NCBI GenBank assembly: GCA_009859145.1
Contig: VRVR01000037.1
Location: 138,892-202,891 of the forward strand
DNA length: 64,000 nucleotides
DNA from: Andalucia godoyi
Taxonomy: Eukaryota; Discoba; Jakobea; Jakobida; Andaluciidae
Direction of reading: 5' to 3'
In this document: positions 46,879 to 55,307 of the stretch, piece after piece
Position numbering within the stretch: position 1 is the first letter of the stretch
How the letters are laid out: each line of letters opens with the position of its first letter
Notes under the pieces: model-generated
Databases searched by the model: none
Told to the model about the DNA's origin: nothing
What the model saw: only the letters and a program-made list of their open reading frames with translations
Made by a program: the position numbers and the translations under genes

Positions 46879-48366
46879 TCATGACGGATCGGTGGTTCGG
46901 AAGTGGTCTCCTGTTACCTGGTGCCATTTCAAGGGATCTTCGCTTGAGAACGGAGTCCTGGGAGTGGCTCGTCGATCTGCACCAGACTTTGCAGTCTCAG
47001 AATCGATCATCACAAACGCTGTGCCTGATGCAACAGTTTCGTACGCCGGAACGCTAAAGGACCTATCTGCACTTGCAGACCGGTTCGCAGGGACAACAGG
47101 TACGCTTTCAGACTCGGAAGGCCTGCTGCAATCCTGGGTGCTCAAAGATGCTTGCGAGGCTTCCGAAATCCGTTCTTGTGCAAGCGACTCGTTCGACCGC
47201 TTTCGCAACCGCTGTCGCTGAGAGACTTCTGGACCTTCTGGAGCCTGGACCAACGCTGCTGGACTGCTTTGAACCTGCGGATTTTGCAAAGGCATCTGCA
47301 GCGTGGCAGAAAAGTTTGCAAACCTCGCTAGAGGTCCAGTGAGTGGAGGCGCGGACACCGGTCCAAGACGGGCATCCAGCGACGAGAAATCCCCAGTATC
47401 ATTTCGACTTTCTCGCGATGCCTGTCGAGACCGCTTTCTGTCTCGCAGCGGCGGGGCACTCGAGCTCCTTGAGGAGCTGCACGGAGAGCTCAAGCCCCTT
47501 GGAGAATGGTGGACGTTTGCTGCAACAGACTCGGCAACAGGCTGTCCAGTCGAAAATGCTCGGGGACAGTCTAATTTCAAGAAGTAGTCGTCAGAGCTCT
47601 GCCAAAACCGTTTGCAGCAAAGAACCGAGACAGCAATCGAGAAATCCCTCAGCGGACGAAACTGGGAGTGACCGTTTGCGAGCGACCAGATCAAGTGATG
47701 CGCCCTCGGAGGCCGCAGCACAAATTCATCAACAATCGGATTTATGTACAAGGGCTCTTGGAATGGTGGGAATCTCCACTGCTGACGAAGATGCTGTTCG
47801 TGATAGTGATGGTGCAGCTGCTGGCGATGATGATGGTATTGTTGAAGAAGATACTGTTGCTGTAGCAGAAGCGCATTTTCGTCTCGCTCGTCTGCCAGAA
47901 AGCGCTTCAAGGCATTGCACGGGCGCCCCACTGCTACAATTAAATTTCTTGCGTCAGTGGCATGCAGTGATTGCAGAGGCTCCGACGACAAAGTTCTATA
48001 CACAAGAGGATAGGTGGGCATTCCGTGCAGCGCACCATCAACATGCTCACGAGGAATGGTGAGCGCCGATCTGCTGTTTCGAGAACCCGAAGCTGGTGCT
48101 GCATCACGTACGGAGAGCACAGGAACCGGCAAGCCTCCAGGCCACGGGCTGCCTCGAGGTGGATGGGGATTAACGGCAGCGAACGGATCTACTGTTCTAG
48201 AGAACGCAGAGGCGGTGACATAGTAAGATTCTCGGTTGTGGATGCCTTCGGGACGAGGCTCCTGACCTGCATCTGTGGCACGTTCGTCCACCAAACTCGC
48301 TTCTCTCGGTTGGACATATCCAGAGGCCTGTTCTTTCTGAAGAACGGTTTGTCGGCGCTTCGGCAT
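46879..48366 (-). CDS. Disordered Gln/His- and Ser/Arg-rich protein
   Basis: 495 aa. The first in-frame ATG is 48366 (MPKRRQTVLQKEQ); upstream frame lacks ATG, so an upstream exon is possible. Composition is biased: Ser, Arg and Pro overall, with a Gln/His tract (QQQYLLQQYHHHRQQLHHHY) near residue 175. Near 215-270 is a more ordered stretch (PLYINPIVDEFVLRPPRAHH, LIWSLANGHSQFRPLRDF). No domain is recognised. Such proteins are often transcription or RNP cofactors. The long open frame and conserved-looking middle support a real gene. Confidence 0.5.
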   Translation of the reverse strand: MPKRRQTVLQKEQASGYVQPREASLVDERATDAGQEPRPEGIHNRESYYVTASAFSRTVDPFAAVNPHPPRGSPWPGGLPVPVLSVRDAAPASGSRNSRSALTIPREHVDGALHGMPTYPLVYRTLSSEPLQSLHATDARNLIVAVGRPCNALKRFLADERDENALLLQQQYLLQQYHHHRQQLHHHYHEQHLRQQWRFPPFQEPLYINPIVDEFVLRPPRAHHLIWSLANGHSQFRPLRDFSIAVSVLCCKRFWQSSDDYFLKLDCPRAFSTGQPVAESVAANVHHSPRGLSSPCSSSRSSSAPPLRDRKRSRQASRESRNDTGDFSSLDARLGPVSAPPLTGPLARFANFSATLQMPLQNPQVQSSPAALVQAPEGPEVSQRQRLRKRSNESLAQERISEASQASLSTQDCSRPSESESVPVVPANRSASADRSFSVPAYETVASGTAFVMIDSETAKSGADRRATPRTPFSSEDPLKWHQVTGDHFRTTDPS

Positions 48367-49961
48367 AGAGTCAGGAGGGGATGCTTCTAGACCTACACTT
48401 TCCTGCCTTGTCTTGGCACAAATACACACAAAACGACCGGACTGAAACCCCGCAGACTGTTGACGAAATCGGCACAATGATGATACAACAACGCAGTGCA
48501 GAAGGATACCAAAGTGAGCACACTAGCACACAGAAGAGAGATATCTGACAGCAGAAAGGCGGATCAAAACGTTAAAAAAAGACAGCGAGGCCAGTTTGTA
48601 CTCTGTTCGAAGATGCATTGGTAGTAGAAAAGCAGCTCCTAAGTAAACAACTTGCAGGGTCTTCCACTTACAAACTGCTTGCTAGTTACGTCTGCAGGCC
48701 CGAGGGGGGACGTCGTGGGCACAACGATGAGAAGCGGCTGATTATGTCTGGGTCCAGGGGGAGGAAATTCGTGTCGCGCAAAAACAATCCTTTTCGTGGC
48801 ACGCTGTCTGGAACGGCACTGCAGCAGCAGCATCTCAGGGCGAGAAGGGTGCTCTCTCGGTCCTCGGATCTGCAAGGCTTGAAGGCTGAAAGCCACTCAA
48901 AAGACACTGTTGTGACGTGCGGTGCAACCTGGAATACCCCAACCCTCAGCTCATTCAGCTGGTGTTGCTGTCAGATCCCATCGAGCCAGCTCCGGAAAGT
49001 CGTGAGAGCACATCTTGCATCAGCAGCAATTCCAACATTTGCGAGGGTTCACGGGAAATCGGCGAATGGTGATTGGCGACTGGAGATGGTGCGACCGACA
49101 TTCGGCGTCATTTTGCTCTGTCGCGACAGGTGCATTGCCAACACAGCTCGTGGTCAGCGGTGGTGTGGTATTGGTCGTCTTTCTGCCTGAAACTGTCATG
49201 ATGTTGCCGTCGCCTATCTTTAGTTTCTCCGTGTCTGCTACGTCGCCCATCTCCGTGTCATGAAAGAACTTGACAAGTGTCGAATTTTGCTCATACACCC
49301 GCGGTCTTGCTCCACTTCTTGGGAGCAGATATCCGATTGTAACTTGACAGGTTGGAGAGGTCAGAAAGTCCCAAGCCCCTGATCGTCACCACCACTTGAC
49401 GCATGAGCCGGCCGGGTGGGAACTGGGGAGACCAGCTGTGGGGCTCCGGAGTCAGCTCCGTGCAATTCAGCAAACAGCCAGCGGTCTGGCTCAAGTCTGC
49501 GCAGCTGCCCTTCTCAAAGCTTCGTGAAACCCAGAAGAGCTTGTATGGGCTCACCGAATGGCCAGTAGGCAACTCCCGGTTGCTACCAAGCCTTTCCGCC
49601 CTTGGAGACGGGGAGGGGTGGGGTGGTGTGTATGGCTGACGCAAAAGTGCTTGCCGTTTGAGAGAGCAGGGACACCCCCGGGGTGCAAGCCCCTGCCATT
49701 CCACACAGCTCGGTGTCATGTAGACCACGACCTGCAAATGCACGTCTGACTGTACCGCCTCGTTCAAAGCGGCGACACGAACGAAGCATTTTGGTAAGGC
49801 CGGGCCGCTGGGTGGGTCCTCCGTCCCTTCTCCCCAGAATAAAAAGGCTGCTTTCACACATGTTCGTTTTTTTGTGCTGCTTCTTCGCTTTCTTTCTGTT
49901 GCTGCTTGCTGTTCTCTTCTGTCAGTTATCCTTTTTCATTGTTTTTTCCCCCCTCCAACTT
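48367..49961. other. Gene-poor stretch, ambiguous open frames
   Basis: About 1.6 kb. 49300-49850 is GC-richer than its surroundings and open in several frames on both strands. On the minus strand, ATG near 49789 starts a frame with a mitochondrial-presequence-like start (MLRSCRRFERGGTVRRAFAG), but it stops after about 65 codons. A second minus-strand frame (49020-49298) contains KFFHDTEMGDVADTEKLKIG followed by DGN, which weakly recalls mitochondrial uS17. No model joins them convincingly. A structured RNA is another possibility. No known RNA signature was seen. Confidence 0.4.
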
Positions 49962-51794
49962 TTACGCCACTTTTCTTTTCTTTGCATCCGCGTTCCTCCG
50001 GCGTTGCATGATCTCCTGAACACCCTCTGACTTTTTCATCTTCTTGAATTGTGGTGCTGTGGGATCCATCGCAAAGTCCGGATCGTGGATGAGCCCTGCA
50101 AAACGCTCATCCGCTGCATTGAGCGGCTTTGCCAACACTGCCCTTTCCCGTGCTTCTTCTTCGTCGTCATCGTCCTCGTCCATCGCACCTCTCTTCTTAC
50201 TACTCTTCTTGTTCTTGTCCTTCTTGGACGACGATTTGGACTTCGCGGCGTTCTTCAGTCGATTCTGTTCTTCAATCTCTTCAAAGTCCTCCATGTCCAA
50301 GTCGTCGTCATCGTTGTCCGACCCGGACGCATCGCTGCTGCTGAGAAGATCGCTCTTCCGGGCACCCTTCTTGAACTCTTTCGCCTGTTTCTTGGCTCCC
50401 TTTTTCTTTTCGTTGCGTTCACGAAGGTAGGTCTCCCACGTGGATTCTGCAGCCTTCTTTTCCTTGTCAACCATCTTTTTGGCAAGCCTGTCGCCAACGT
50501 CCTTCAGTCCCGACTGGAAAGTGACTTGCATGTCTCCCATCTTGTCTTCCTGCGCAGCCTCCTTGTCCAACGCCTTGATCAAGTCTCGGTACTTTGCTTT
50601 TCGAGTTTTTTTCCTTCCACCGGCGGCTGAGCCTGAGTCTGAGTCTGAGTCTGAGTTGGAACTCGAGTTGGAGGAAGAATCGCTGTCGTTTGCCGATTGC
50701 CCCCCGTCGTCGTCGTCGTCGTCGTCGTCGGATCCAGAGCCGATAAATGCGTTCAAGTCGTCTTCGATTTCCTTTTCCTTGGACCATTTTCGCCGCACCG
50801 CTTCCGTCATCACAGCAGTTCGCTTCGGATCCGTGCGCTCCCAAGTAAGCTCGACTTTGCTCGACTGCAGCGCCTTCGTAGCGAACTTGGGGGCCTTGTA
50901 CTTACTCGGATCCATTTCTCGCAAATCGTCATACACACTCACATCTCGAGGCTTCTTCTTGTTGAACTTGACATCATCCGGCACAAACCGCAGATCAAGC
51001 ACATTGGACGATGCCTCGACTTCAAGACCATCGCATTCGTCATAGATCTTGGACCCAGTCTCTACAGAATCACACTCGGCAATTGCGTAGTAGTACCGGA
51101 GTTTCTGCACCTCGTACTTTCTCAATGCTGTTTGGTCCACCTCATTCTCGTCCGCACCGTCGGCCAAATCAGCTGCGGCTGCTGACACACCGAGCTGGGG
51201 TCCTTTTCGGGCTTCGAGCTCCATCATCTTTTCACCAAAGTCGGAAGGGTATACACTCACTCGCAATACATGGCCAGTGGAGGGCACAAAGGACTCCAGA
51301 ATGACATGGATATCTCGCGCCGACATGTTTTCCCAGTCCAGATTCTCAACTGCAAGTCTCCGAGTTTCGCAATTCTTCTTCACCACAAGATCGCCGTACA
51401 GCACCGCATATGAATCGTCTTCAAACTCTACATCGTCCAATGGATCATCGGAATCGGACGACTCGTGAGAACTCTCACTGCTGCCCTGGGACTTCTCCCC
51501 TTCCTCTGGCTCTTGATTCACCTTCCTTTGAACACTCTCACTCTCACTGTCACTGTCGCTGTCACTGTCGCTATCATCCTCGGATGCATGACGCGGCACA
51601 GCAACAGCAGTAGCACCATTCAGTGACCTTTGTACATCACGCACATGTTTTTGCGGCCTTTCCAACGGCTTTAGATCAACGAGCTTCTTCGATGAAAAGC
51701 GCGAATCATCCGTTTTGTGGTTTTCCGACGAAGACTTGGTCTTGCGGAACCGCGGATCTGTCGCAATCTTTGAAAACCGAGCGTCAGGAAGCAT
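49962..51794 (-). CDS. ESF1: ESF1 homologue (pre-rRNA processing protein)
   Basis: Nucleolar protein needed for 18S rRNA maturation in the SSU processome. 610 aa from ATG 51794, which directly follows a TTTTTTGCAG that could be an acceptor of a leader intron; the AATAAC repeat beyond it translates to a meaningless Tyr-Cys run. Start MLPDARFSKIATDPRFRK resembles the ESF1 N-terminus (DxRFxxxxxDPRF). The middle has WENMSARDIHVILESFVPST and VYPSDFGEKMMELE, an RRM-like core. The C-terminus DERFAGLIHDPDFAMDPTAP followed by QFKK matches the ESF1/NUC153 motif. Acidic Asp/Ser runs separate the parts, as usual for nucleolar proteins. Confidence 0.9.
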   Translation of the reverse strand: MLPDARFSKIATDPRFRKTKSSSENHKTDDSRFSSKKLVDLKPLERPQKHVRDVQRSLNGATAVAVPRHASEDDSDSDSDSDSESESVQRKVNQEPEEGEKSQGSSESSHESSDSDDPLDDVEFEDDSYAVLYGDLVVKKNCETRRLAVENLDWENMSARDIHVILESFVPSTGHVLRVSVYPSDFGEKMMELEARKGPQLGVSAAAADLADGADENEVDQTALRKYEVQKLRYYYAIAECDSVETGSKIYDECDGLEVEASSNVLDLRFVPDDVKFNKKKPRDVSVYDDLREMDPSKYKAPKFATKALQSSKVELTWERTDPKRTAVMTEAVRRKWSKEKEIEDDLNAFIGSGSDDDDDDDDGGQSANDSDSSSNSSSNSDSDSDSGSAAGGRKKTRKAKYRDLIKALDKEAAQEDKMGDMQVTFQSGLKDVGDRLAKKMVDKEKKAAESTWETYLRERNEKKKGAKKQAKEFKKGARKSDLLSSSDASGSDNDDDDLDMEDFEEIEEQNRLKNAAKSKSSSKKDKNKKSSKKRGAMDEDDDDEEEARERAVLAKPLNAADERFAGLIHDPDFAMDPTAPQFKKMKKSEGVQEIMQRRRNADAKKRKVA

Positions 51795-52458
51795 CTGCAA
51801 AAAACAATAACAATAACAATAGCAATAACAATAACAATAACAATAATAATAATAACCTATCCTCTTAATCCTGCACTCTTTCAAAAAGTACAATCCTAAT
51901 AATCAAACCATAAATCAGCAGACACACACATTATGCAGAAAAGGGCGAAAGAAAATGTGCATGGGCTCAATTGATGCTACGTTTCCCCTTTAATTTCATC
52001 CGGAATTGCGGGGCATTGCCTGAAATGGAAATATGCTTACAAGTTTGATGGGCCGTTACTGATTGGGGAATGCGACGTGTTCATTATGCGGCGGTATGAG
52101 CAGACGAAGCCGAAGCAACGGCTTTCATAGGCTTTTACTTAGCGTGGCCCAAAGGAACAGAAGCGCAGCGAATGAGCTGAAAGAATCTTTGCAACTGCAT
52201 AACAGACGCTGAAAAGGATTCGTCGAAAGGGGAGGAAAAAAAAGAAGAAAAAGAGAAAACTTAGAAGATAATTCGTCCGTCCATTCGTACTATCCGCATC
52301 ATCATCATCATCGTCGTCGTCATCTAGCTTCCAACACAGCAGCAACTCTCTTCATTTTTTTCTCCCTTCGCTAATTTTGATTTGCATAGTTCCTGGGATA
52401 GTGGTCTGGTTAGCGGGTTTGTGGAGTGTGTGGTTGTCGATTCCGGACGGGTGTAAGT
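51795..52458. promoter_or_regulatory. Bidirectional promoter between ESF1 and membrane protein
   Basis: About 660 bp between divergent ATGs. Holds the microsatellite, a TCATCATCATCATCGTCGTC run (52298-52322) and no gene. A minus-strand frame through the CAT run gives poly-Asp only. Confidence 0.45.
51802..51856. repeat. AATAAC/AACAAT microsatellite
   Basis: About nine hexamer units, partly changed to AAT at the right end, immediately upstream of the ESF1 ATG (minus strand). Confidence 0.8.
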
Positions 52459-55005
52459 ATGGGGTGGGGCGAGAAAGTCGAGGTTCTTATTACATATTTG
52501 CAGTACCTTGCGGTGATTTTCACGGTGCAAGGGGTTTCGTGGCCGGCGACGATTAGCGTGCCGTTCGACTGGATTGATACGTTCGTGCTCAACTTGGGAT
52601 TCAGTCTCATTGTGCCCGACTATGACTTTCCGATGCGGTTTACGCTGATTTGCGTTGTTGTTCCGCTGTGCTTTACGTTTTTGCTGTTGCTTGTGTTCAA
52701 GCCATTGTCGGTGACGCTGTGGTTTGTGGCGCTGCTGTTCGGAATGGCGCTTGTGTTAATTGGTGTTGTTCCGCTGTATCTCATGAGTTCAAACGAGCTC
52801 ACAACGTATGAGCCCCAAACAGAGTACGCGGTCACTGGTGCCATTATTATTGGCGTTTGCTTCTTTATCGGCCTTGCAAACTACATGAACGAGAGACGGA
52901 AAGGAGATGTGCAAGTCAAGGAGCTGTCTGCCGAGCAGCTTGAAGACTACCTTCACTATGCACCTCCAGTAAGTACAGCGACGCAAGTGGTGCGCTTTGT
53001 GTTTGGAATCCTGCTGATTCTTGCTGGTCTGTGGATTGGCCAGTTTGTATATCCAGACCCAGCCGGAGTCGTCAAATATATTCCATTTCCACAGGTCGTG
53101 GCAGGGTTCCTGTTCGCACTCGGCTCGTTCCTCCTGATTCTGGGCATCCTGTGCACGTTTTACAAGGGTCGATTGTTCGTGAACAATGCATCGCACTTTC
53201 TAAAGTCAAAGTTCACCGAGCTTTTGCTGTTCGTGCTCATTTGCTTGTACTTGCCCATCCTCACCACACTCTTCTCAGCCTTCAATTGCTGGCCGGAATC
53301 GTGTTCGGCAACCACCGAGTTTGCAGAGCGGTCCATTTTCAAAGGCGTTTCTGCGCGACCCCTCTTTTCAAGCTCGGATTCGAACCCGGTGTGCACGAAC
53401 TGCCAGTTCCAGAATCTGAACTCGTCTTTCCTGTACCTTGCGCCCTCTGCAACTTCGTGGTGTCCGATCATGGCAACCGATCTTTGCTCGAAAACGACAG
53501 ACTGGCGACTGATCATCGACGCGACGATTTCTTGCAGCAGCGACATGTGGCCGCTCTACATCATTGCTTCTTTTCTCGTTCTGTTCGCGTTTGTGTGCGG
53601 AGTGCCCTTCTTTTTTTACCGACTTACAAAAATGTGCACCACGATGATGGAAGAGATCCCTGTTATGAAGCTCACGGATGCCGGCGATATTTCCACGGAT
53701 GCTATATCCTCGGAGGAGCTTTGGGAGGAGCGAACTGCGATTTCTAGGAACTCCGCAAAGATGCTCTTCGCGTCTTTTGAGCGATCGTGGAGGTTTTACA
53801 AGCTGTTCCAGATCGTTCTTCGGATTCTCTTGGTCGCAGTCGTCGTGTTCTTCGGTCGCTTTGTGTACGTTGCAATGGGCGGAATTCTGGTGGTCCACTT
53901 GCTGAACCTTTCAGTATCGCTGATATCTCGCCCGTTTATCAGTTCTGCAGAAGACGTTCTTGCGTCGGTCTGCGCTTTCTGCGCGGCTGCCACGGCTGCT
54001 CTCGGCCTTGGGCTTGCCACATTCAGCGATGTGCCATCTGAAATCGTCGTTGCCGTTCTGGCGGGCGATCTCGCATTGCCCATCGTTGCACTGTTTCTTT
54101 CCATGATCGTTCTGATGTTTCGTGAATCGCAAAAGGAGAAGGAACAGAAACGCAAGCAATTGCAAGCCAAAGCTCAACTTGCGTATGATCAGTACGCTGC
54201 CGAGGCTGCTGTCGTGTGGAGCCAAAATGGGCAGGGCCATGCAGCGCACGGCTCCAAAGGCAGCAGCCTGGTTCCCCTCTCGTACGAAGAAGCACTGGCA
54301 ATGTGTGCAGTTCAGCAGAACCATTCGATGAAGAATGCAGATGGCGAAAGCAAAGCCCCAGTGAATCCTTACTTTGCAAAGACAGCAACCGTAACTCCAA
54401 TGCCTCCAGCGCAGGACATGCAGAGCATGAAGCAGCAGCCCGCTCGATCGGCGTCTCGCGAGGACACGGCAGTCGAAGAGCTCACTCCTGTGGAAAAGGA
54501 AATGCGTAGATGCCGCCTGGCTCTCGTGCTCGTGGACAGAAAGATCAATGCGAGGATTATTTCGGTCCTCAGTACCACGTTCATTGTCATCGGTGTTCTC
54601 TTGTTCATGGCCCTTGTAGTCTGCGGCATTGCCATCCTCTTCCAGACGAATCCAGAAGTCATTCCTGGAAGGCAGCTCCGGTCCGTCTCTTCTTGTTCCT
54701 ACTCGAGAGATTTTGAGTTTGCCACCTACAAGACATGGACCGAGTTCACCCAGAATTGCTGCTGTGAACCTGCTCCCACCTATGGCACGTACAACTCAGT
54801 CGAAATGTGGCATTGCAAGAACGGGTACTACAAGGAACGCATCCGCGCAGAGAGCGGGTACGGAGACGGGTTTGCAATCCGTAGCTTCTGTTCTCCTCTT
54901 TTCAACTCGAATTCCATGACGCCTGTCTGTACCAACAACCATTTCCAGGTGCCACAGTATACTGCACCGACGTCAACGTCGTATGCTCGAGAAAAATTGT
55001 GGTAG
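52459..55005 (+). CDS. Multi-pass membrane protein with Cys-containing extracellular loops
   Basis: 848 aa from ATG 52459. About ten or eleven hydrophobic spans. First half: a cluster of spans (for example FTLICVVVPLCFTFLLLLVF, GAIIIGVCFFIGLANYM) and a large loop with Cys (about 280-350). The next spans (WPLYIIASFLVLFAFVCGVPFFFYRL; FERSWRFYKLFQIVLRILLV; FISSAEDVLASVCAFCAAAT) resemble the last spans of the LRR receptor-like gene at 58341-61802. A long cytosolic segment (about 560-680) follows, then one span and a second loop with Cys. The protein ends abruptly after the second loop (TSTSYAREKLW). The two loops look duplicated (NPVCTNCQFQ and TPVCTNNHFQ). A receptor or channel subunit is likely; no family name is certain. 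Confidence 0.65.
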   Translation: MGWGEKVEVLITYLQYLAVIFTVQGVSWPATISVPFDWIDTFVLNLGFSLIVPDYDFPMRFTLICVVVPLCFTFLLLLVFKPLSVTLWFVALLFGMALVLIGVVPLYLMSSNELTTYEPQTEYAVTGAIIIGVCFFIGLANYMNERRKGDVQVKELSAEQLEDYLHYAPPVSTATQVVRFVFGILLILAGLWIGQFVYPDPAGVVKYIPFPQVVAGFLFALGSFLLILGILCTFYKGRLFVNNASHFLKSKFTELLLFVLICLYLPILTTLFSAFNCWPESCSATTEFAERSIFKGVSARPLFSSSDSNPVCTNCQFQNLNSSFLYLAPSATSWCPIMATDLCSKTTDWRLIIDATISCSSDMWPLYIIASFLVLFAFVCGVPFFFYRLTKMCTTMMEEIPVMKLTDAGDISTDAISSEELWEERTAISRNSAKMLFASFERSWRFYKLFQIVLRILLVAVVVFFGRFVYVAMGGILVVHLLNLSVSLISRPFISSAEDVLASVCAFCAAATAALGLGLATFSDVPSEIVVAVLAGDLALPIVALFLSMIVLMFRESQKEKEQKRKQLQAKAQLAYDQYAAEAAVVWSQNGQGHAAHGSKGSSLVPLSYEEALAMCAVQQNHSMKNADGESKAPVNPYFAKTATVTPMPPAQDMQSMKQQPARSASREDTAVEELTPVEKEMRRCRLALVLVDRKINARIISVLSTTFIVIGVLLFMALVVCGIAILFQTNPEVIPGRQLRSVSSCSYSRDFEFATYKTWTEFTQNCCCEPAPTYGTYNSVEMWHCKNGYYKERIRAESGYGDGFAIRSFCSPLFNSNSMTPVCTNNHFQVPQYTAPTSTSYAREKLW

Positions 55006-55307
55006 CGAGGACAAACAAAAAAATAGTAATAAATCATCTCTTTGCCTGAAACACGAAACGTCCAGCTTTGCTCTGTGCTCTTTTGCAGAGGTTTTTAACG
55101 GCAGAGCAACCAAAAAACCAATAACAAAAAAGAAAGGACAAATAATAATAAATTAATAAATAAATACATGAATAAAAATTAGTCAATCATAATATCTTTA
55201 TGTACATCAAACACAACCAATGGTAACAAAGAGGAAGGGCGAAGGCGACCGCGTGGGGGAGGAGAACAGATCAAATGCCCAGACTGGCGATTTCCACGAC
55301 CGAATGA
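55006..55307. other. Convergent intergenic region
   Basis: A-rich with AATAATAAATTAATAAATAAA (55140-55175), probable poly(A) signals. No gene. Confidence 0.45.

Noticed and set aside
48618-49190. 190-codon plus-strand frame
   Set aside because: Starts with TTG; the first ATG is well inside. No domain and overlapping frames are equally open.
49020-49298. Mitochondrial ribosomal protein uS17
   Set aside because: Only HD ... LKIGD is shared, and the rest of the family pattern is missing, so no gene was called.
51795-51893. N-terminal extension of ESF1
   Set aside because: It is translation of the AATAAC repeat into Tyr-Cys, and lacks an ATG; the ATG at 51794 gives the expected ESF1 start.
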